A stretch of DNA of 64,000 nucleotides from Nitrososphaerota archaeon (lineage in GTDB: Archaea; Thermoproteota; Nitrososphaeria; Nitrososphaerales; Nitrosopumilaceae): assembly GCA_028867755.1 (NCBI GenBank), contig JAGWFT010000002.1:208018-272017 (forward strand). Reading direction: 5' to 3'. A program made the translations under genes and the position numbers. How positions within the stretch are numbered: the first letter of the stretch is position 1; each line of letters begins with the position of its first letter. Below the pieces are notes generated by a model. The model did no database searches and was not told where the DNA came from. It saw nothing but the letters and a program-made list of their open reading frames with translations. Positions 1-7,732 of this stretch are shown here, one piece after another.

Positions 1-710
1 ATCCAACTGAGCCATGTTCTAGCAGAGAAAGGAGTGGGTGAAGGTGTGGAAGGTCCTGGTGGAAATATTGAACCAGTATAGACGATTTGGTCACCCGAAC
101 CCTTGGCAACCAGATCAGTCGCTTGATTTGTGATTTTATTGTATTGTTGCGTACCAAGAGCGTGCGGGGCCGAATGTTTGAAAACCGACGCAGCAGCATA
201 CAACCCTATTGCCACAATAGATGGGTCTCTGGTTTGAGCTTGGTAGTAGATAACCTCATGAGCACCATCGCTGTGTCCTGCAAGGAAGATGCTATTGTAC
301 CCTTGCTCTTTCATGAATTTCACTGCAGATGCAATATCCTTTACAGAATCTTCGAATACAGAAGTTGGGAAGTTATGAGATCGTGTCATATCAAGCGAGA
401 GAACAGTAAAGCCTTTCGAAGACAAAAGGTTTGGAATGGAGTTGAAAAACGGCTCATTGATGTTGCCCTGAAAACCCCCATGAATCAGAATTATGCCGAT
501 CTTCGTGGTTCCAGATGATGGAGTATTTAGCAGACCAGTCATCTGGACTCCGTCTCCACGTGGAAAATTTACTTGCTGGGAAGAAACACTGATAGCTGCA
601 GAGGACTTTACTAAAGGGTAAGGCGACAGAAAAAGTAAAGATATGACTAGAATTGTCTGGACTGTACGATTTAGTTGTAGCCTCACTTTGACTCTGTTCA
701 ATCTGGGCAT
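1..710 (-). CDS. secreted alpha/beta hydrolase, 3' end cut off by the window edge
   Basis: Reading leftward from an ATG at 708-710, the frame stays open to base 1, so about 236 N-terminal residues are visible and the C-terminus is missing. A basic start and a hydrophobic stretch at about residues 17-36 (QTILVISLLFLSPYPLV) look like a signal peptide or membrane anchor, so the enzyme probably acts outside the membrane. The fold shows the oxyanion-hole motif LIHGGFQG and the nucleophile elbow AGHSDGAH, with Ser as the likely nucleophile. The third catalytic residue (His) would lie beyond the edge. This is a dienelactone-hydrolase/lipase-like alpha/beta hydrolase; the substrate cannot be told. 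A Pro/Thr/Ser-rich segment (FPPGPSTPSPTPF) lies close to the cut. Confidence 0.8.
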   Translation of the reverse strand, partial: MPRLNRVKVRLQLNRTVQTILVISLLFLSPYPLVKSSAAISVSSQQVNFPRGDGVQMTGLLNTPSSGTTKIGIILIHGGFQGNINEPFFNSIPNLLSSKGFTVLSLDMTRSHNFPTSVFEDSVKDIASAVKFMKEQGYNSIFLAGHSDGAHEVIYYQAQTRDPSIVAIGLYAAASVFKHSAPHALGTQQYNKITNQATDLVAKGSGDQIVYTGSIFPPGPSTPSPTPFSARTWLSW

Positions 711-819
711 GTGAATTATTTTATCTTTCCGTGGATAGAACACAATGTAATGGGAAAGTATGAGATCTATACAATGTTGGATTTATAACAAGAGAGTTTA
801 ATATGGAATTAAAATTTTA

Positions 820-1506
820 TTAAAGCTTAAACTCTGACTTGAAATTTTGGTAAAATGCTTGCATGTTGTTTTGTACGGCATCAATGTTTTCAGGAATGCC
901 CTTGAGTATGTCTTCAGGCTTGATGTATGGTACTGTACTTAGCTCTTCTTTTGATTTATCGAGCCACAACTGTATTGTAGATTGGTCTACCTCAAGATGA
1001 AACTGTATCCCTACTGCGCTTCCAATCTTTATTGCTTGATTCTGGTAATCTTTCGAGTGTGCAAGCCTGATCGCATTTTTGGGCAGAGAAAACGTATCTC
1101 CGTGCCAATGAAATACAGTGGCAGGACTTGATATTCCCTGAAACAGTCTTGACTCTGTATGCTCAAACTTGATATCATGGTAGAACCCAATCTCTTTTCT
1201 CTTGCCTTGGTAGACCGTGGCGCCAAACGCCTTGGCAATAAGCTGCGATCCAAGGCATATTCCTAGAACCGGTATATCCTTTTTGACCGAGTCTTGGATC
1301 AAAGCCAACTCTTCTTTCAGGTAAGGGAGGTCATCGTTTGCACTCTCAGGGGCACCAAGTATTACTATAACACGCGGGTTAATGGACGGAATTTTTTCTT
1401 TCTTGGCAAGAACTGTTGTGATTCCAAAACCGTCTTTTTCAAACAACCTGCCAAGTGTGGCAATCCCTTCATTTCTTGTATTTTGTATTACCAGTACATC
1501 TGACAC
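820..1506 (-). CDS. class I glutamine amidotransferase (GMP synthase GATase-like), 228 aa
   Basis: This stand-alone class I (triad) glutamine amidotransferase has the nucleophile elbow GICLGSQLIAKAFG with Cys84, and the His170/Glu172 pair in IQFHLEVD. A further family motif, HWHGDTFSLP, lies near residue 133. Such enzymes release ammonia from glutamine for a partner synthase or, in some branches, act as hydrolases. It is longer than the archaeal GuaA small subunit and lacks the GuaA context, so I leave the substrate open. The start is GTG at 1504-1506, facing the divergent TOPRIM gene about 50 bases away, so the two may share a promoter region. Confidence 0.85.
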   Translation of the reverse strand: MSDVLVIQNTRNEGIATLGRLFEKDGFGITTVLAKKEKIPSINPRVIVILGAPESANDDLPYLKEELALIQDSVKKDIPVLGICLGSQLIAKAFGATVYQGKRKEIGFYHDIKFEHTESRLFQGISSPATVFHWHGDTFSLPKNAIRLAHSKDYQNQAIKIGSAVGIQFHLEVDQSTIQLWLDKSKEELSTVPYIKPEDILKGIPENIDAVQNNMQAFYQNFKSEFKL

Positions 1507-1555
1507 GAATAAATTTTTGAAAATTGCTTAATATGTTTTAGTTCCAAGTGGTATT

Positions 1556-1966
1556 ATGGACATAGACGAGTCAGAAATATCCGATATACGGGATTTTATC
1601 GAGTCTCTTAACTCAAAAAAAGACAGCATCGTAGTAGTGGAGGGAAAAAGAGACGAGGATGCTTTGAAGAAACTTGGGTTTTCTGGTAACGTCTGCCAGT
1701 TTCATAACTTCAAGGGACTGGTAAAATTTGTAGACTCGATGCCTTGGTCCAAGACTTTGATCATATTGCTTGACTTGGACAGGAAAGGGTCGTATCTTAC
1801 CAAAAGAATAATCACTCATCTTGCACATCGCATGACAGTTGATCTATCTTTTAGGCGCAAGCTTGTCGTAATAACAAAAGGCAAGGTACGTCATATCGAG
1901 GATCTGTCTTTGTACTCTGAGGCATTCAATAAGCACTTATATCTGCCCTTTGGGAACCTTAAGTGA
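1556..1966 (+). CDS. small stand-alone TOPRIM domain protein, 136 aa
   Basis: The protein is almost only a TOPRIM fold. VVVEGKRDEDALKKLG (residues 26-41) carries the conserved Glu, and IILLDLDRKG (about 69-78) carries the DxD metal-binding pair. The family (UPF0292/RNase M5-like) binds divalent metal for phosphotransfer on nucleic acid, but the role of the archaeal short form is not established. It sits 22 bases upstream of dnaG, itself a TOPRIM protein, in the same direction, so a shared transcript and a link to RNA or DNA handling are plausible. Start ATG at 1556. Confidence 0.8.
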   Translation: MDIDESEISDIRDFIESLNSKKDSIVVVEGKRDEDALKKLGFSGNVCQFHNFKGLVKFVDSMPWSKTLIILLDLDRKGSYLTKRIITHLAHRMTVDLSFRRKLVVITKGKVRHIEDLSLYSEAFNKHLYLPFGNLK

Positions 1967-1988
1967 TAAAAATTAAGAGGTTAATGAA

Positions 1989-3134
1989 TTGCCATATAGT
2001 GGAATTGTCAAGTATCACGTTAAGCTCAGCTTTGACGTCGATGGACTCGTTGAAAAAGCAGATATCATAGGAGCAATTTTTGGCCAAACAGAAGGACTGC
2101 TAGGGCCAGAGATGAATCTAAACGAACTCCAGAAGGTGTCAAAGGTAGGACGAATAGAGGTCAACACTACGAGTACGACTAATCAAACAAAAGGAGATGC
2201 CTTGATTCCTATGAGTACTGATATCAACACTGCTGCACTTATTGCAGCTGCAATAGAAAGTATTGATAAAGTAGGTCCATTCCAGGCGCACTTTAAACTC
2301 GAAGCAATAGAAGATGTTCGCTCTGCAAAAAAGAAAGAGATTGTTGACAGGGCAAAACAGATTGTCCAGAAATGGTCAACAAAGACAATTAGCGAAGGAG
2401 AGGAGATGCTAAAGGATGTTCAAGAGGTAACATCATCTGGAAAACTTGTTACATTTGGAAAAGAAAAACTTGCATGCGGTTCTGGTGTCTTTGACGCACC
2501 ATGGGTGATTCTAGTAGAAGGAAGAGCAGATGTGATAAATCTATTACGAGCAGGCTTTGATAACGCACTTGCAATAGAGGGAGCAAGAATTGACGAGTCT
2601 ATCAAGTCACTTTGCGAATCAAAGCAAAAAGTTGTAGCATTTCTTGACGGTGACAGAGCAGGAGGCTTTATACTAAAAGAATTAAAATCACTTGTAAATG
2701 TTGATGTGGTGCACCGCGCGCCAGAGGGTGTAGAAGTAGAAGAACTTACTCCAATACAGATTGCTGAGATCCTAAAGGATACGGCAGAAGAGATGAAAAA
2801 AGAGACTGCCAAACCAAAACTCCAGGATCCAAAAGACGAGCCAATTGCAAATATTGTGAAAAAAGTATATGCTGATCTTAACGAGTCACTTGAGGCAGTA
2901 GCGCTAGATGAGGGACTCAATAGTGTATTCAAGGTGCCTGTAAGCGAGATAGTATCAAAACTTTCTCCAGGTTCTGGAATAAAGTACCTTGTGTTAGACG
3001 GTATCATAACACAGAGACTCGTTGACTCGGCAAAACAAGCAGGAATAGAGTGTATCGTAGGACACAGGAGTGCCAACCTTAAATCAGCAGATGGGTTGAC
3101 ACTGAAAACATTTACAGAGCTTGGTATTGCATAA
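1989..3134 (+). CDS. dnaG: archaeal DnaG (bacterial-type primase homologue, exosome-associated)
   Basis: This 381-residue protein has the archaeal DnaG layout: an N-terminal archaeal domain (1-165), a central TOPRIM domain (about 171-255; Glu in VILVEGRAD, DxD in VVAFLDGDRAG) and a C-terminal region after a charged linker (about 265-290). Archaeal DnaG can make short RNA primers in vitro and is a stable subunit of the RNA exosome, where it helps bind poly(A)-rich RNA. The start is TTG at 1989; a nearby ATG at 1984 is out of frame. It is followed five bases later by the riboflavin kinase gene, so the two are probably co-transcribed. Confidence 0.92.
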   Translation: MPYSGIVKYHVKLSFDVDGLVEKADIIGAIFGQTEGLLGPEMNLNELQKVSKVGRIEVNTTSTTNQTKGDALIPMSTDINTAALIAAAIESIDKVGPFQAHFKLEAIEDVRSAKKKEIVDRAKQIVQKWSTKTISEGEEMLKDVQEVTSSGKLVTFGKEKLACGSGVFDAPWVILVEGRADVINLLRAGFDNALAIEGARIDESIKSLCESKQKVVAFLDGDRAGGFILKELKSLVNVDVVHRAPEGVEVEELTPIQIAEILKDTAEEMKKETAKPKLQDPKDEPIANIVKKVYADLNESLEAVALDEGLNSVFKVPVSEIVSKLSPGSGIKYLVLDGIITQRLVDSAKQAGIECIVGHRSANLKSADGLTLKTFTELGIA

Positions 3135-3139
3135 AATCA

Positions 3140-3835
3140 ATGCCGGAACTTAAACTACAACACATACTAACACTTGCAGAATTATTCGCCAAGGGTGCTC
3201 GTTACAATTTCATTCCAATAACAACCTCGTCTCTTGGAAAAAGCATCCACAAGTCTCAGCAAGCTGCATCAAAACATCTCTTGGAACTGGAATCAGATGG
3301 ATATATTGAGAGGTTAAGGACTGGACCCAAAGTATCAGTCAGGATTACGACCAAGGGACATGCAGAAATGTCAAAAATTTTTTCTGCACTAAAATCAAGT
3401 CTTGAAACCTTTCCATCATATGTAGAGTTCAAAGGTGTAATAATTTCCGGGATGGGAGAGGGGGCGTACTATATGTCAATGAAAGGATATACAAAACAAT
3501 TCAAGTCAAAGCTTGGATACATTCCATTTCCTGGAACACTAAACGTAAAACTAAAAGACCGTGAGTTTATCGAAGCAAAACGATCACTTGATGTACATCC
3601 TGCAATAATGGTAAACGGTTTTTCTGATGGCAAGCGAACCTATGGCTGGGTCAAGTGCTATCCTGCAAAGGTTAACAATATTGTGGATGCTGCACTGATT
3701 TTGCTTGAAAGAACACACCACGATGATTCCATAATAGAGCTCATCTCAAAAGAGAACATCAAAAAATCGATAAAACTTTCAACAGGTTCTCAGGTTACGA
3801 TTCGGGTAAATGTAAAACCCAAAACTATACAGTGA
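3140..3835 (+). CDS. ribK: CTP-dependent riboflavin kinase with N-terminal winged helix (RbkR-type)
   Basis: The C-terminal half (about 95-230) is the archaeal riboflavin kinase, which makes FMN from riboflavin with CTP. It shows GVIISGMGEGAYYMSM, YIPFPGTLNVKL and the basic HPAIMVNGFSDGKRTYGWVKCYPA segment, split here by function rather than domain. The N-terminal part (about 1-85) is a winged helix (LGKSIHKSQQAASKHLLELE, then ERLRTGPKVSVRITTKG). The same architecture is known as RbkR, a kinase that also represses riboflavin genes. It follows dnaG by five bases and converges on ribL, the next enzyme of the pathway. Confidence 0.92.
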   Translation: MPELKLQHILTLAELFAKGARYNFIPITTSSLGKSIHKSQQAASKHLLELESDGYIERLRTGPKVSVRITTKGHAEMSKIFSALKSSLETFPSYVEFKGVIISGMGEGAYYMSMKGYTKQFKSKLGYIPFPGTLNVKLKDREFIEAKRSLDVHPAIMVNGFSDGKRTYGWVKCYPAKVNNIVDAALILLERTHHDDSIIELISKENIKKSIKLSTGSQVTIRVNVKPKTIQ

Positions 3836-3848
3836 TTATACATCAAAC

Positions 3849-4475
3849 TCAGAGACCATAGATAGATTTTCCGTAATCGCTTTCTATCTTTGAGCTCTTA
3901 ATGTCAGGTATTGGTGACTGGAGCCTTGCAATTGATACCTCAACTCCTATCTTTTTGCATCCATCTATGATGAATTTCTCTTGGTGTATCTGGTCATATC
4001 CCAGTGCTATGATGTCAGGTCTTACTTTTTCCACAGTCCTGAATATGTCTCCTTCGCGGCCAACTACTGCATAGTCTACTGTTGATAATGAGCTGACAAG
4101 ATCCCTTCGCAATTCCATGTTGTGCAGAGGCATTCGTTTTTTCATCTTTTGTGCTGTGGTATCAGTTGCAACCACCACAACTAGGACATTACCAAGAGCT
4201 CTTGCACCCCTTAGTGTGTGTATGTGTCCTGGATGTATGATGTCAAAGACGCCTCCTGCAAGCACAACCCTAATCGAGCCTCGTCCAAGATCGGTAAGTG
4301 TCCTGTCTTTTTCAATAAAGCCATTTTTTTCAAGAGAGTCTAGTCTGCTTGAGATATAGTCATTGCTGACAGATAGTTTCTTTCTAATTGTCTCTAGAGG
4401 ATCTTCTCCTGAAAGTGACGAGACATAGCACGCTGAAATTAATTCCTTGTCAAATGCGTCCAAGTGTACCATCAA
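3849..4475 (-). CDS. ribL: FAD synthase (RibL-type cytidylyltransferase) with N-terminal HTH-like extension
   Basis: The C-terminal about 135 residues form a nucleotidyltransferase of the archaeal RibL family, which adenylates FMN to FAD. The motif AGGVFDIIHPGHIHTL includes the HxGH signature. The first about 65 residues are an extra domain that looks like a winged helix (SNDYISSRLDSLEKNGFIEK). Typical RibL proteins are about 150 residues, so at 208 this one is longer by that domain. The gene ends 13 bases from the convergent ribK. The two consecutive enzymes of flavin cofactor synthesis are therefore adjacent and both carry a putative DNA-binding domain. Confidence 0.9.
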   Translation of the reverse strand: MMVHLDAFDKELISACYVSSLSGEDPLETIRKKLSVSNDYISSRLDSLEKNGFIEKDRTLTDLGRGSIRVVLAGGVFDIIHPGHIHTLRGARALGNVLVVVVATDTTAQKMKKRMPLHNMELRRDLVSSLSTVDYAVVGREGDIFRTVEKVRPDIIALGYDQIHQEKFIIDGCKKIGVEVSIARLQSPIPDIKSSKIESDYGKSIYGL

Positions 4476-4501
4476 GGATCCAGTTTTACCACTTCATTAA
4501 T

Positions 4502-5539
4502 CTATGTCCATGGGTCTATGCCCTTGGACAGGCGCAGTGCATCAATCAACCCCTCTGCATACCCAATGCTAAGTATTGCAAGCTCTTCTTTTCCTTCACT
4601 TTGAAATTTTTCAGCATCATCGATATACAGCTGCGCATTTTCTATGACAGGCTGTAAGTTTCTGTCATCTTTGAACATCTTGATTACCTCGTCTAGTGCC
4701 CTTCTTGCCTTTGGAACATATTTTGTAATCATCTGATCTGATATTTTTTGAATCTTTGATGAATTGTCAAATGGCTCGTCAAGACATTTGGCAAACGCCT
4801 TGAGCGCATCTGTTTCTGTAAAATGCATCCTTCCTGGAATGATTATTGTATGCGGAGGTTTTCCAAAATCAATCTTGGCAAGACTTGATAGTTTTCCAGC
4901 TGTTATGTTCTGAGATTTTGAACCAATTCTTGAAGCTATTATGGCATACATTGAATCATCTATGACACTTCGCTTTTGTTCTTTTTCTGCAAACAAGAGG
5001 CTCGAGATTGCATCTTTTGGATCTAAAAAGAAATTTTCAATGCTACTGTATTCAAGTATCAAAATACTGTGTGCACCCTTTATGAGATTCTCGTAGATAG
5101 TATAGTATACGGTACTCCAAGACTGCTGCTCTCTCATTACCGTTACAGGGCGTCCAATCTTGTAATACTGCAGCCCACACTCGCCAACAAGGGATGGGAT
5201 TGCAGATGCTGCATGCACGGTCTTGGTTCTTATCTTTTCAAGCTCTGCTCTTGTTCGAAGCTCGATATGGGTGGTCGCAATGTAAGGATCACCATATGCA
5301 AGAAGGACGACTGTCTTTTTCTTGGCCTCGGCAAGAATTGTCTTTCCGTCCTCCACTAGCCACCGTGGAGCAACCCGAAACCTGTTTTTGACAAGTTTTT
5401 TTATTTTAGACTGGTCACTTTTTGGTATAGGGCTAGTAAAGTTCTCAAAGAATACCACATCAGCTTTTTTTAAAATCTTAATAGTATCAGGACTTGTCCC
5501 ATCGATTCCAGATATTCCAAGACCAATAAACCACAGCAT
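4502..5539 (-). CDS. dphB: diphthine synthase (DphB) fused to a C-terminal DUF357-like domain
   Basis: Residues 1 to about 255 are a tetrapyrrole-methylase-fold SAM methyltransferase of the diphthine synthase family. The N-terminus MLWFIGLGISGIDGTSPD, the segment VVLLAYGDPYIATTH and the YYTIYENL region are typical. It methylates the modified His of elongation factor 2 during diphthamide synthesis. DphB is usually about 260 residues; this protein has about 80 more, rich in helix and ending with AILSIGYAEGLIDALRLSKG. That tail matches the DUF357 signature (YIDDAEKFQSEGKEELAI) and is usually encoded separately. It lies 42 bases downstream of lysK in the same direction. Confidence 0.9.
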   Translation of the reverse strand: MLWFIGLGISGIDGTSPDTIKILKKADVVFFENFTSPIPKSDQSKIKKLVKNRFRVAPRWLVEDGKTILAEAKKKTVVLLAYGDPYIATTHIELRTRAELEKIRTKTVHAASAIPSLVGECGLQYYKIGRPVTVMREQQSWSTVYYTIYENLIKGAHSILILEYSSIENFFLDPKDAISSLLFAEKEQKRSVIDDSMYAIIASRIGSKSQNITAGKLSSLAKIDFGKPPHTIIIPGRMHFTETDALKAFAKCLDEPFDNSSKIQKISDQMITKYVPKARRALDEVIKMFKDDRNLQPVIENAQLYIDDAEKFQSEGKEELAILSIGYAEGLIDALRLSKGIDPWT

Positions 5540-5581
5540 AGCAAGAATCTTTTCGTTGTATATTTTGATGTTCGTTTTGTG

Positions 5582-6718
5582 TTACTTGCCAGAATCCTTT
5601 TGGTTTACGTGCAATCTCTTTAGGTGATACAGCATTTGCTTGAAGACCTCGATGCTTCGAAGATATTCATCTGTTGATACACGCTCATCAACTGTATGTG
5701 ATGCATGGGGGTCACCTGGGCCATATGTTACAACTGGAATGTTCAACGAGTTTCCAATGATGTTCATGTCGCCTGTCCCAGTCTTTCTTATGAGCTGAGG
5801 CCTTGACTTTTCAACATCTAGTATTCCAAGTGTTAGTGCCCTAACAAGCGGAGAATTATGCGGCGCCTCAAATGGCTCTGTCTCGTCTAGAACAGAATAA
5901 AACGCATTGACTCCTTGTTTTTTGGCAACCTCTTGGACTGTTGTTGCAATTTTTTCTCCAACCATTTTGCAGTTCATGTCTACTGGAATTCTGATATCCA
6001 TGATAGCATCGCACTCTACTGCAGTTACGTTGTGGCTTGTTCCTCCCTTTATCTCAGTGATCACAGCAGTAAGCATCATACTTTTTGCTTTGCCATTTTG
6101 GTCTCCTTCCAGGGCTTGCTTGATTGCAGAGGTAAAGACATAAGATTCCTCGATTGCATTTTTTGCAAGCCATGGAGCACTGGCATGTGCACTATCCCCT
6201 ACATTGATTTTGAGGTTGATGGCAATTCTTCCCTTGTATGCAATGGTGATGTTTCTAATGCTGCTAGGCTCGCCAAAAATTGCATAATCGATATCAAGTT
6301 TTTGTTTTACTAAGCTCTTAATTCCAGTTGCATTTCCTTCCTCATCTACTACGGCAGCAAAGACTACAGTTCCGTTATCGTTGTGCGCCGAAGCAGCTGC
6401 TAGAAGCATGGCCATTAGTGGTGCCTTTGCATCAGAAGCTCCCCTTCCGTATATGTGACCGTTATCATTTCTAACCTTTATCTTTCCTGGCACTGTATCC
6501 ATGTGGCCGCAAAGAAGTATCTTCGGAGAGCCAGAGCCCTTTGTTGCAATAAGGTTTCCTACATCGTCAATGCGAATGTTCTCAAAGCCCAAGTCATCGC
6601 ACTTGTCTGCTAGAAATTCGGCAAGCGGCTTTTCAGAAAGTGATGGTGTGTAAAGCCTTAGAGCCTGCTCTAGCATCTTTACTGAAAATCTTGGTGTGAT
6701 GGTAATTGAAGAGTCCAA
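5582..6718 (-). CDS. lysK: [LysW]-lysine/[LysW]-ornithine hydrolase (M20 peptidase)
   Basis: This zinc-dependent M20-family amidohydrolase releases lysine (and probably ornithine) from the LysW carrier in the last step of the protected pathway. Metal and catalytic motifs are visible: LLCGHMDTVPG (His and Asp), YGRGASDAKAPLMAML (bridging Asp) and AAVVDEEGNATG (catalytic Glu-Glu). The dimerisation domain follows at about residues 165-275, and ASHTVDERVSTDEYLR near the C-terminus holds the last His. At 378 residues it has normal length. It starts three bases after the lysX stop codon and is the last lysine/arginine gene of the cluster. Confidence 0.92.
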   Translation of the reverse strand: MDSSITITPRFSVKMLEQALRLYTPSLSEKPLAEFLADKCDDLGFENIRIDDVGNLIATKGSGSPKILLCGHMDTVPGKIKVRNDNGHIYGRGASDAKAPLMAMLLAAASAHNDNGTVVFAAVVDEEGNATGIKSLVKQKLDIDYAIFGEPSSIRNITIAYKGRIAINLKINVGDSAHASAPWLAKNAIEESYVFTSAIKQALEGDQNGKAKSMMLTAVITEIKGGTSHNVTAVECDAIMDIRIPVDMNCKMVGEKIATTVQEVAKKQGVNAFYSVLDETEPFEAPHNSPLVRALTLGILDVEKSRPQLIRKTGTGDMNIIGNSLNIPVVTYGPGDPHASHTVDERVSTDEYLRSIEVFKQMLYHLKRLHVNQKDSGK

Positions 6719-6721
6719 TTC

Positions 6722-7570
6722 TTATTTTCTCGATTGTGTTGCGTAGTCTATCATCAAGGCTGGTATATCTACGCCAGTAACCCTTACGGTATTTTTGTAT
6801 TCCGTTGTGTTGTTAACCTCGTGAACTACCAGGCCATTTTCCTTGCTTTCCATTAGATCAACGCCTACTATCTGCCCTTGTACAGCATTTTTTGCCTTTA
6901 TGCAAATGTCTTCGAGTTCCTTTGTCACTTTCATGGGCTCTGCCTTGCCGCCTAGCGCCATGTTTGTCTTCCACTGTCCCTCACCAGAATAGCGGTATAT
7001 TGCAGCAACAACCTTGTCGCCTATCATTATTGCTCTAATGTCGCGGGGAGGTCTGTTGACAAATTCTTCGAGATAATACACTTGATAAATTGGATACATT
7101 GATTCCCGTGTCTCCATTATTCCTTGTGCAGAATCACGGTCATTTAGCAGTGCTATCATCCTTCCCCAGCTTCCAACAGTTGGTTTTAGAACCATCGGGT
7201 ATCCCCTTTTTTCTAAAAGTTCTAGTGCAGCTTCTTCAGAGAATGCGACTGCACTAAATGGAGTTGGGATACCGTTCTTTACTAATAACATGTGGGTGAA
7301 GAGCTTGTTTCCAGCAAATATGCTGGTGTTAAGTCCATTGATGACATTGACTCCTTTTCCTTCAAGTGCTGCTGTAGAATGAAGACTGCGATAATAGCTT
7401 ACACATCTTTGTATGGCAGTACCATACTCTTCTTTGCTTTTGTCCAAATTGATGAATAAACTCTTGCAATCAACCATCTTTGCTTCGACGCCCTTTTTCC
7501 TTGCGGCATCGAACAGAGCTTTTTCTTCCCACCTGATGGTATCGTAGAGTATCGATAGAACCGAGCTCAC
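6722..7570 (-). CDS. lysX: LysW ligase LysX (RimK-like ATP-grasp), lysine branch
   Basis: This ATP-grasp ligase of the RimK/LysX family attaches the amino group of alpha-aminoadipate to the carrier LysW. The ATP-binding segment GYPMVLKPTVGSWGRMIALL and the metal-binding end VVHEVNNTTEYKNT are clear. The start is GTG (7568-7570) and overlaps the lysW1 stop in a GTGA, so translation is probably coupled to the carrier. I assign it to the lysine branch because it sits between lysS-lysW1 and lysK. The paralogue at 12541 lies next to argG, and the two differ at the substrate-end motif (NTTEYKNTVRV here, NTVEFKGLAKV there). The specificity is an inference from context. Confidence 0.88.
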   Translation of the reverse strand: MSSVLSILYDTIRWEEKALFDAARKKGVEAKMVDCKSLFINLDKSKEEYGTAIQRCVSYYRSLHSTAALEGKGVNVINGLNTSIFAGNKLFTHMLLVKNGIPTPFSAVAFSEEAALELLEKRGYPMVLKPTVGSWGRMIALLNDRDSAQGIMETRESMYPIYQVYYLEEFVNRPPRDIRAIMIGDKVVAAIYRYSGEGQWKTNMALGGKAEPMKVTKELEDICIKAKNAVQGQIVGVDLMESKENGLVVHEVNNTTEYKNTVRVTGVDIPALMIDYATQSRK

Positions 7571-7731
7571 TGGCCCCAGTCCTCACCAACAGTTTGTGCT
7601 GGTTTTAACTCAAAGCCTGAGGATCCTTTGGATAACTCAAAACTTGCACCACAGTCTGGGCAAGTCACAATCTCTCCCTCCATCGAATCTTTTGGGGGGT
7701 TGATATTGGCATCACATTCTGGACATTTCAT
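7567..7731 (-). CDS. lysW: amino-group carrier protein LysW, copy 1, with unusual C-terminal Gln
   Basis: This 54-residue acidic protein has a zinc ribbon at its start (CPEC at residues 3-6, CPDC at 24-27) and the tail VGEDWGQ. LysW carries the intermediates of lysine synthesis on the gamma-carboxyl of its C-terminal Glu in EDWGE. Here the last codon is CAG (7570-7572), so the residue is Gln, with EDWG intact. The second copy at 13399 ends in Glu. The gene lies one base after lysS and overlaps lysX by GTGA, which fits co-translation of carrier and ligase. Whether Gln is deamidated, used differently or a base error cannot be told from this sequence. Confidence 0.9.
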   Translation of the reverse strand: MKCPECDANINPPKDSMEGEIVTCPDCGASFELSKGSSGFELKPAQTVGEDWGQ

Positions 7732-7732
7732 A

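Noticed and set aside
87..518. Plus-strand frame of 143 codons at the left end
   Set aside because: It lies antisense to the hydrolase, whose minus-strand frame has a signal peptide and GHSDG motif.
2420..3076. 218-codon minus-strand frame inside dnaG
   Set aside because: Ser/Thr-rich shadow of the dnaG frame, no motif.
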